Shown: positions 58,769 to 64,000 of the stretch, one piece after another
Position numbering within the stretch: position 1 is the first letter of the stretch
How the letters are laid out: each line of letters starts with the position of its first letter
Assembly: GCF_000471965.1 (NCBI RefSeq)
Contig: NC_022550.1
Span: 186,001-250,000 of the forward strand
From: Blattabacterium sp. (Nauphoeta cinerea)
GTDB taxonomy: Bacteria; Bacteroidota; Bacteroidia; Flavobacteriales; Blattabacteriaceae
DNA length: 64,000 nt
Direction of reading: 5' to 3'
The notes under the pieces: model-generated
The model's input: only the letters and a program-made list of their open reading frames with translations
What the model was told of the DNA's origin: nothing
Databases searched by the model: none
Translations under genes and position numbers: made by a program

Positions 58769-58772
58769 ATAT

Positions 58773-58973
58773 ATGAATAGTTTAGATATAAAAAATTTAT
58801 CGATTCATGATTTAATAAAACAAATTAATAAAGAACAGAGAAATTATCAAAACATAAAATTCAATCATAATATTAAAATGCTTAAAAATCCTATGATTAT
58901 TAGATTTATACGAAAAAATATTGCAAAATTAAAAACTGAGTATAATAAAAAAGTCAATGATAAAAAAAAATAA
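58773..58973 (+). CDS. rpmC: 50S ribosomal protein L29
   Basis: L29 is a small two-helix protein at the tunnel exit beside L23. From ATG 58773 it reads MNSLDIKNLSIHDLIKQINKEQ, then a variable stretch and the family pattern KNPMIIRFIRKNIAKLKTEYNKK. The length is 66 residues. An ATG at 58752 in frame would overlap rplP and add 7 residues without family support. Its end overlaps rpsQ by 17 bases. Confidence 0.92.
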   Translation: MNSLDIKNLSIHDLIKQINKEQRNYQNIKFNHNIKMLKNPMIIRFIRKNIAKLKTEYNKKVNDKKK

Positions 58974-59223
58974 AAGAAGTTTTCGAAAACAAAGACAAGG
59001 AACAGTTATCAGTGATAAAATGGATAAAACTGTTGTCGTATATGAGATGAAAAAAGTAAAACATAAGTATTATGGAAAAAGTATTATAAAGAATAAAAAA
59101 TATATGGTACATGATGAAAAAAATATTTCTAAAAATGGAGATAAAGTAAGCATAATGGAAATGCGCCCTGTTAGCAAGAGAAAATGTTGGAGACTAGTTA
59201 GTATATTAGAAAAATCTAATTGA
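58957..59223 (+). CDS. rpsQ: 30S ribosomal protein S17
   Basis: S17 is a primary 16S rRNA binder. [19 protein letters not shown] (about residues 10-28) and [34 protein letters not shown] (about 48-81) define the OB-fold family. The length is 88 residues. It begins inside the end of rpmC, so translation is probably coupled. Confidence 0.97.
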   Translation: MIKKNKRSFRKQRQGTVISDKMDKTVVVYEMKKVKHKYYGKSIIKNKKYMVHDEKNISKNGDKVSIMEMRPVSKRKCWRLVSILEKSN

Positions 59224-59227
59224 ACAA

Positions 59228-59599
59228 ATGTTACAACAAGAATCTAGATGTAAAGTATCGGATAATACAGGGGCGAAGGAAGCTTTAGTTATTAGAGTTT
59301 TAGGTGGAACAAAAAAAAGATATGCTTCATTAGGTGATACGATAATAGTTACTGTAAAGATAGCTGCTTCTGGAGGGAATACAGTTAAAAAAGGTCAAGT
59401 TTGTAAAGCTGTAGTAATCAGAACAAAAAATAGAACTAGAAGGAAAGATGGGTCTTATATCAGTTTTGATGATAACGCTTGTGTATTAATTAATGCTTCT
59501 GGAGAGATAATGGGAACAAGAGTTTTCGGTCCAGTAGCAAGAGAACTTAGAGAAAAAGAGTATATGAAAATTATTTCTTTGGCACAAGAAGTTTTATAA
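59228..59599 (+). CDS. rplN: 50S ribosomal protein L14
   Basis: L14 lies at the subunit interface and is the docking site of RsfS, encoded at 40382. [26 protein letters not shown] (about residues 2-27), [32 protein letters not shown] (about 71-89) and [14 protein letters not shown] are diagnostic. The length of 123 residues is normal. Confidence 0.98.
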   Translation: MLQQESRCKVSDNTGAKEALVIRVLGGTKKRYASLGDTIIVTVKIAASGGNTVKKGQVCKAVVIRTKNRTRRKDGSYISFDDNACVLINASGEIMGTRVFGPVARELREKEYMKIISLAQEVL

Positions 59600-59610
59600 A
59601 AAATATTTCT

Positions 59611-59841
59611 ATGAAAAAAATAAAAAAAGAAGATAAAGTATTAATTTTATCAGGAAATCATAGAGGAATGGAAGGGATAATTGTAAAAGTTTTTTCTAAA
59701 AAAAATAAAGCTATTATACGTGGAATAAATATGGTTAAAAAACATACTAAACCGACTCCAAAAAAACCTAAAGGTGGAATTATAGAAAAAGAAGCACCTA
59801 TACATCTATCTAATTTAAAAAAAATTAATATAGAGAAATGA
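59611..59841 (+). CDS. rplX: 50S ribosomal protein L24 (short)
   Basis: L24 initiates large-subunit assembly. The KOW motif is KEDKVLILSGNHRGMEGIIVKV (about residues 6-27), followed by INMVKKHTKPTPKKPKGGIIEKEAPIHLSNL (about 44-74). The protein stops at 76 residues, whereas most L24 proteins have about 100. The C-terminal strand region is trimmed. It overlaps rplE by 4 bases. Confidence 0.94.
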   Translation: MKKIKKEDKVLILSGNHRGMEGIIVKVFSKKNKAIIRGINMVKKHTKPTPKKPKGGIIEKEAPIHLSNLKKINIEK

Positions 59842-60398
59842 TTTATCAATCTAGATTACAAAAATTTTATATAGAAAAAATAATTCCTAGTTTGATGAAA
59901 AAATTTGGATATAGTTCTATTATGGAAGTGCCTAAATTAATAAAAATAGTGATCCATCAAGGAGTTGGGTCTTCTATTTTTGATAAAAAAATAATAGATT
60001 CTTCAGTAAATGAAATAACAAATATTACAGGGCAAAAAGCGATTTTTTGTTATTCTAAACATGATGAATCAGGATTTAAACTTAGAAAAGGAATGTCTAT
60101 AGGGGTAAAAGTGACTTTAAGAAGAACAAAAATGTACGAATTCTTGGAAAGACTTATTGTTGTTTCTTTGCCGAGAGTAAGAGATTTTAATGGAGTAAAA
60201 GAAAGTAGTTTTGATCATCATGGAAATTATAATATGGGAATAATGGAACAAATGATTTATCCTGAAATAAATATTGATAAAATCAAAAAAAATATGGGAA
60301 TGAATATTACATTTGTTACTTCTACAAAAAGAAATGAAGAAGCTAAGAGTCTTTTATCTTTATTTGGAATCCCTTTTAAAAAAAATAAATATGGCTAA
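59838..60398 (+). CDS. rplE: 50S ribosomal protein L5
   Basis: L5 binds 5S r[38 protein letters not shown] opens it. [27 protein letters not shown] (about residues 80-106) and [33 protein letters not shown] (about 114-146) are the family core. The length of 186 residues is normal. The last codons overlap the rpsN start by 8 bases. Confidence 0.97.
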   Translation: MIYQSRLQKFYIEKIIPSLMKKFGYSSIMEVPKLIKIVIHQGVGSSIFDKKIIDSSVNEITNITGQKAIFCYSKHDESGFKLRKGMSIGVKVTLRRTKMYEFLERLIVVSLPRVRDFNGVKESSFDHHGNYNMGIMEQMIYPEINIDKIKKNMGMNITFVTSTKRNEEAKSLLSLFGIPFKKNKYG

Positions 60399-60660
60399 AG
60401 AATCTGTTAAAGCAAGGCAAAAAAAAAGAGAAAAAATGGTATTAAAATATGCAAACAAAAGAAAAGCTTTGAAAAAGGCTGGAAATTATGAATTATTGCA
60501 AAAATTACCTAAAGATGCCTCTCCCGTTCGTTTGAGAAATAGATGTACTATTAGTGGTAGATGCAGAGGATATATGCGTCAATTCGGAGTGTCTCGTATT
60601 GTATTTAGAAGTTTAGTTTCTCAAGGGTTGATTCCTGGGGTAAAAAAAGCAAGTTGGTAA
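60391..60660 (+). CDS. rpsN: 30S ribosomal protein S14 (zinc-free type)
   Basis: S14 binds the 30S head. From ATG 60391 it reads [30 protein letters not shown], and later [32 protein letters not shown] (about residues 46-77), ending GVKKASW. It has 89 residues and lacks the CxxC pairs of the zinc form. The frame is open upstream only because it runs through rplE, so 60391 is the right start. Confidence 0.97.
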   Translation: MAKESVKARQKKREKMVLKYANKRKALKKAGNYELLQKLPKDASPVRLRNRCTISGRCRGYMRQFGVSRIVFRSLVSQGLIPGVKKASW

Positions 60661-60672
60661 AATAAATATTAT

Positions 60673-61056
60673 ATGGATGTCATTGCTGATTTTTTGACTA
60701 GAATTCGAAACGCTAGTTATGCGAAACATAATCTACTTGAGGTCACATCTTCTAAAATGAAGGAAGAAATTGTTCGTGTTTTGTTAGAAAATGGATATAT
60801 TTTAGATTCTAAAATAGAAAAAAATAAAAAAATAATTAAAATAGCTTTGAAGTATTATAAAGGAAAAACTCCTGTTATTCAAAAAATTATTAGAATCAGT
60901 AAACCAGGATTAAGAAAATATTGTAAATATAAAAATATACCTAGAGTATTAAATGGGTTAGGGACTGCTATAATTTCCACTTCTAGTGGAATTATTACAG
61001 ATAAACAGGCAAGAAAGAAAAAAATAGGAGGGGAAATATTATGTTACGTATATTGA
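60673..61056 (+). CDS. rpsH: 30S ribosomal protein S8
   Basis: S8 is a central 30S assembly protein. [23 protein letters not shown] (about residues 2-24), the middle [54 protein letters not shown] to the end match the family. The length of 127 residues is slightly short. Confidence 0.97.
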   Translation: MDVIADFLTRIRNASYAKHNLLEVTSSKMKEEIVRVLLENGYILDSKIEKNKKIIKIALKYYKGKTPVIQKIIRISKPGLRKYCKYKNIPRVLNGLGTAIISTSSGIITDKQARKKKIGGEILCYVY

Positions 61057-61075
61057 TTGATTCAAATATTAAAAA

Positions 61076-61621
61076 ATGTCTAGAATTGGAAAAAAACCTA
61101 TTTTGATTCCTAAAAATGTGGATGTAAAAATTATTGATCATGAAATATTTGTAAAAGGATTTTTAGGAAGTTTAAGTCAAAAAATATCAAAAGAATTTCA
61201 ATTGAATTTGGAAAAAAATCAGTTATTTATTATTAGGAATCATGAAAATAAAAAATGTAAATCTTTACATGGGTTATATCATGTGTTAGTTAAAAATATG
61301 ATTATAGGAGTTTCAAAAGGATTTTATAAAAAATTAGAATTAGTGGGAATTGGATATAGAGCTTCTTATAAAGAAGAAATTTTAGATTTAAATTTAGGTT
61401 TTTCTCACAATATTATGATGCAAATTCCTAAAGAAATTGACATCAAAATACAGTCTGAAAAAGGGAAAAATTTTATTATTATTTTAAAATCTTATGATAA
61501 ACAGTTATTAGGTATAATAGCTTCAAAAATTAGATCTTTTAGAGTTCCAGAACCTTATAAAGGAAAAGGAATAAGATATTTTGGAGAGGAAGTTCGAAGA
61601 AAAGCAGGAAAATCAGCCTAG
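61076..61621 (+). CDS. rplF: 50S ribosomal protein L6
   Basis: L6 lies near the factor-binding site. SRIGKKPILIPKNVDVKI opens it. HGLYHVLVKNMIIGVSKGFYKKLELVGIGYRA (about residues 65-96) and the C-terminal signature PEPYKGKGIRYFGEEVRRKAGKSA (about 158-181) are intact. The length of 181 residues is normal. Confidence 0.97.
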   Translation: MSRIGKKPILIPKNVDVKIIDHEIFVKGFLGSLSQKISKEFQLNLEKNQLFIIRNHENKKCKSLHGLYHVLVKNMIIGVSKGFYKKLELVGIGYRASYKEEILDLNLGFSHNIMMQIPKEIDIKIQSEKGKNFIIILKSYDKQLLGIIASKIRSFRVPEPYKGKGIRYFGEEVRRKAGKSA

Positions 61622-61639
61622 AAATAAATCATTAAAAAA

Positions 61640-61962
61640 ATGAAAAAAAAAAAATTAAAAAAGTTTTGGGAAGTAAGAATAGACCTAGAATTTCCGTTTT
61701 TAGAAGTAATAAAGAAATATACGTACAAATAATCGATGATGTATCCGGAAAAACTTTAGTTTCATCTTCTTCAAAAGAGAAAGAATTTTATAAAAATAAA
61801 AAAAACAAAACAGAATTATCTTATGAAGTTGGGAAGTTGTTAGGATACAGAGCTAAAAAGTTGAATTTAAAAAAATTAGTATTTGATAAAGGAAAATATT
61901 TGTATCATGGTAGAGTTAAATCTTTGGCTGAGGGAATTAGAGAAGTAGGATTAGAATTTTAA
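61640..61962 (+). CDS. rplR: 50S ribosomal protein L18, 5' end split by an A12 frameshift
   Basis: L18 helps bind 5S rRNA. The frame ending at 61962 encodes [21 protein letters not shown] and the remainder of L18 through GIREVGLEF. Its only early start is TTG 61666, which removes the basic N-terminus. ATG 61640 is placed as expected after rplF, but a run of twelve A (61643-61654) leaves it one frame off; as written it gives about 30 residues. One A more, or two fewer, gives [19 protein letters not shown] onward, about 107 residues. That is still shorter than the usual 115-118. Start by TTG is the alternative. Confidence 0.88.
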
Positions 61963-61965
61963 AAT

Positions 61966-62469
61966 ATGTCTGATAAAAAAATAAAATATACAGAATTAAA
62001 AGAAAAGTTGGTTGGAGTAACAAGAGTATGTAAAGTAACTAAAGGAAGAAGGTATTTTAGTTTTAGTGCTATTGTTATAAAAGGAAATGAAAATGGAATA
62101 GTAGGTTATGGGTTTGGAAAATCTAAAGAAGCACCTGATGCTATTCATAAAGCTGGAGAACAAGCTAAAAGAAATCTTTGTAAAGTATGTATTTCAAATG
62201 GAACTATACCTCATGAACAAGAGGCTAAATATGGAGGAGCACATGTTCTTATTAAACCAGCTTCTGACGGAACAGGAATAATTGCAGGTGGACCTTTAAG
62301 AGCGGTTCTTGAGGCTGCAGGTTTAAGAAATGCTTTATCTAAATCTAAGGGGTCTTCCAATCATCATAATGTAATAAAAGCTACTATTAGAGCGTTAAGC
62401 AATATGAGAGATGTTTATATTATAGCAAAACAGAGAGGAATTACTATAAAAGAAGTATATGATGGATGA
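61966..62469 (+). CDS. rpsE: 30S ribosomal protein S5
   Basis: S5 acts at the mRNA entry site and in accuracy. KLVGVTRVCKVTKGRRYFSFSAIVIKG (about residues 14-40) opens the double-stranded-RNA-like fold. GYGFGKSKEAPDAIHKAGEQAKRNL (about 46-70), GTGIIAGGPLRAVLEAAG (about 102-119) and SKSKGSSNHHNVIKAT follow. The length of 167 residues is normal. It overlaps the rplO start by 8 bases, leaving no room for rpmD. Confidence 0.98.
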   Translation: MSDKKIKYTELKEKLVGVTRVCKVTKGRRYFSFSAIVIKGNENGIVGYGFGKSKEAPDAIHKAGEQAKRNLCKVCISNGTIPHEQEAKYGGAHVLIKPASDGTGIIAGGPLRAVLEAAGLRNALSKSKGSSNHHNVIKATIRALSNMRDVYIIAKQRGITIKEVYDG

Positions 62470-62949
62470 AAATTGTTTAAATATTAGTTCTTTACATCCA
62501 AATAATGGATCCAGAAAAAAAAATTAAGATTGGGAAGAGGACAAGGCTCAGGAAAAGGAGGAACTTGTGGAAGAGGACATAAAGGAGCGAAATCTAGATC
62601 TGGTTTTTCTAAAAAAAAGGGGTTTGAAGGAGGACAAATGCCTTTACAAAGAAGAATACCTAAATTTGGATTTAAAAGTAGAAATATCATATTAAAAAGA
62701 AAGATTATTGGCATAAATTTAGATACAATTCAAAATTGTATTGATAAAATCAATCAAAAACAAGAAAAAAAAATAAATATTGTTAATAAAGATTTTTTTT
62801 TAAAAAATAATTTAGCTAAAAAAAACGATATTATTAAAATTTTAGGAAGGGGTATACTTCATCTTCCATTGAAGATATATGCATATAAATTTAGTAAAAA
62901 AGCTTTATCTTCTATTAAAGAAATAGGAGGAGAAGCTGTATTTATGTAA
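62462..62949 (+). CDS. rplO: 50S ribosomal protein L15, 5' end split by an A9 frameshift
   Basis: L15 is an assembly protein of the large subunit. ATG 62462 gives [20 protein letters not shown], the normal L15 opening, then meets TAA at 62525-62527 just after a run of nine A (62515-62523). In the next frame [29 protein letters not shown] and the rest continue to 62949; the first start there is TTG 62530. With ten A the halves join as [18 protein letters not shown] and the protein has 162 residues. L15 is non-essential in some bacteria, so real disruption is possible. Confidence 0.92.
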
Positions 62950-62957
62950 AAATTATT

Positions 62958-64000
62958 ATGAATAACTTTATAATAACTTTTTATAATGTTTGGAACGTAA
63001 AAGAATTACGAAAAAAAATAATAATAACTTTAAGTTTATTATTAATATATCGTTTTGGAGCTTATATTCCTCTTCCAGGAATTAATCCTTTGGGTATTAG
63101 TGATTTTATAGAAAAATTTAATTCAGGTTCTAAGGGTTTAATGCAAATTTTATCCTCTTTTACAGGGGGCGCTTTTAATCGCGCATCAGTTTTAGCTTTA
63201 GGGATTATGCCTTATATATCTGCATCCATTATAATACAATTAATGTGCATAATTATTCCTTATTTACAAAGATTACAAAGGGATGGAGAAAGTGGAAGAA
63301 AACAAATTAGTTTTATAACCAGATGGTTAACTGTTGGGATATGTTTTGTCCAAGCTCCTGTATATCTTATTTCTTTAACCAAACAATTTATTCCTTTTTC
63401 TTCTTCAAAAACTGCTTATTTAATTGATTTAGACAGTTTTTATGGAAAAGGAATGTTTTGGATTATAGGGATAATAATTTTAACCTCAGGGACTTTATTT
63501 ACCATGTGGTTAGGGGATAAAATAACAGATAAAGGAATCGGAAATGGAATTTCATTAATTATTATGTCAGGAATCATAGCTCGTTTTCCAGATGCTATTA
63601 GTAAAGAGATTTTTAGTAAATTAGAAACAGGAAATGGAGGATTAATAGTTCTATTTCTTGAATTTTTGTTGTGGTTATTAGTTATTTTATTTTCTATTAT
63701 AATTATTCAAGCTATTAGGAAAATTCCAGTACAATATGTTTCTCACTATAAATCTTTAGGTTTAGATTCTCAATTAATTCGTAAAAAACATCAATATATT
63801 CCGTTAAAAATGACAGCAGCTGGTGTGATGCCTATTATATTTTCTCAAGCTATTATGTTATTTCCATTAACTTTTTCCGATTATGTAAAGAACATCAAAC
63901 TGAAGAGTTTTTTTTATCTGTTTCAAGATATTTATGGATTATGGTATAATTTAACTATCTTCATGTTAGTGATAGTTTTTACTTTTTTTTATACAGCTAT
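62958..64000 (+). CDS. secY: protein translocase subunit SecY (3' end outside window)
   Basis: SecY is the channel of the Sec translocon. ATG 62958 is followed by about 347 visible residues with no stop. IYRFGAYIPLPGIN (first helix), LSSFTGGAFNRASVLALGIMPYISASIIIQL, YLQRLQRDGESGRKQIS and DKGIGNGISLIIMSGII are diagnostic, together with successive membrane helices. It follows rplO by 8 bases, the standard end of the spc cluster. Roughly the last quarter of the protein lies beyond the window. Confidence 0.97.
   Translation, partial: MNNFIITFYNVWNVKELRKKIIITLSLLLIYRFGAYIPLPGINPLGISDFIEKFNSGSKGLMQILSSFTGGAFNRASVLALGIMPYISASIIIQLMCIIIPYLQRLQRDGESGRKQISFITRWLTVGICFVQAPVYLISLTKQFIPFSSSKTAYLIDLDSFYGKGMFWIIGIIILTSGTLFTMWLGDKITDKGIGNGISLIIMSGIIARFPDAISKEIFSKLETGNGGLIVLFLEFLLWLLVILFSIIIIQAIRKIPVQYVSHYKSLGLDSQLIRKKHQYIPLKMTAAGVMPIIFSQAIMLFPLTFSDYVKNIKLKSFFYLFQDIYGLWYNLTIFMLVIVFTFFYTA

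Noticed and set aside
54255-64000. Horizontal transfer or a mobile element in the ribosomal region
   Set aside because: Gene order is the standard str/S10/spc order, base composition is uniform, and no transposase or integrase was seen here or elsewhere in the window.

Overview
The window is about 64 kb of a very AT-rich bacterial chromosome, with coding DNA nearly end to end. Gene content and order point to Flavobacteriales with a strongly reduced genome, most likely Blattabacterium, the cockroach endosymbiont. The signs are a NusB with a long N-terminal extension, a short flavobacterial omega subunit (RpoZ), a PUR-alpha-like DUF3276 protein, ribosomal protein bTHX, the cluster miaB / sigma-54 activator / lptE / secG / groES / groEL, and promoter -7 boxes of the TAnnTTTG type. 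I see no insertion sequence, prophage, CRISPR array, plasmid gene or rRNA. No gene-free stretch exceeds 300 bases. The genus assignment is inference; the family-level signals are seen directly.

Layout. 1-2207: 3' part of rpoC. 2218-8974: glnS, folC, tRNA-Val(UAC), miaA, aroC and a DEAD-box helicase. 9060-16267: a MATE transporter, gcvT, queD-like, idi, a hotdog thioesterase, isochorismate synthase, NDH-2, a zinc peptidase and a tiny bTHX gene. 16277-21069: coaE, yajC, nusB, an ABC exporter, a DUF3276 gene and a KdsC-like phosphatase. 21211-26684: the miaB-to-groEL cluster on the minus strand. 26749-34642: pncB, an RRM protein, dapA, ferritin, a shortened bamD, rpoZ, a transaldolase, lpd, adk and obgE. 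34639-46220: clpX, SRP RNA, pyrG, yidC, birA, rsfS, ftsH, cdsA, psd and dnaK. 46409-64000: rplM-rpsI-rpsB-tsf, gpmI, map, then rpsL-rpsG-fusA and the S10/spc ribosomal cluster into a truncated secY. rpmD is missing between rpsE and rplO.

How the genes work together. Most of the window serves translation, protein folding, quality control and secretion (DnaK, GroESL, FtsH, ClpX, SRP RNA, YidC, SecG, SecY). A second set makes or uses quinones (idi, thioesterase, menF, NDH-2). A third covers lipids and envelope (cdsA, psd, lptE, bamD), and a fourth covers cofactors, one-carbon and amino-acid metabolism (coaE, birA, pncB, folC, gcvT, aroC, dapA).

The most striking result is a set of homopolymer-linked frameshifts in genes that are otherwise intact and mostly essential: folC, gcvT (twice), obgE (a G9 run), cdsA, dnaK (C-terminal tail), rpsG, rplP, rplR and rplO. 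In each, changing the tract by one base restores a full-length family member. Either the sequence has systematic homopolymer errors, or these genes are decoded through RNA-polymerase or ribosome slippage, as described for poly(A) tracts in other insect endosymbionts. The second most interesting result is a shared palindrome, close to TGTCATTATGNCA, upstream of miaB, groES and dnaK. A sigma-54-type GG-N10-GC site lies in front of groES, and a sigma-54 activator gene lies in the same cluster.
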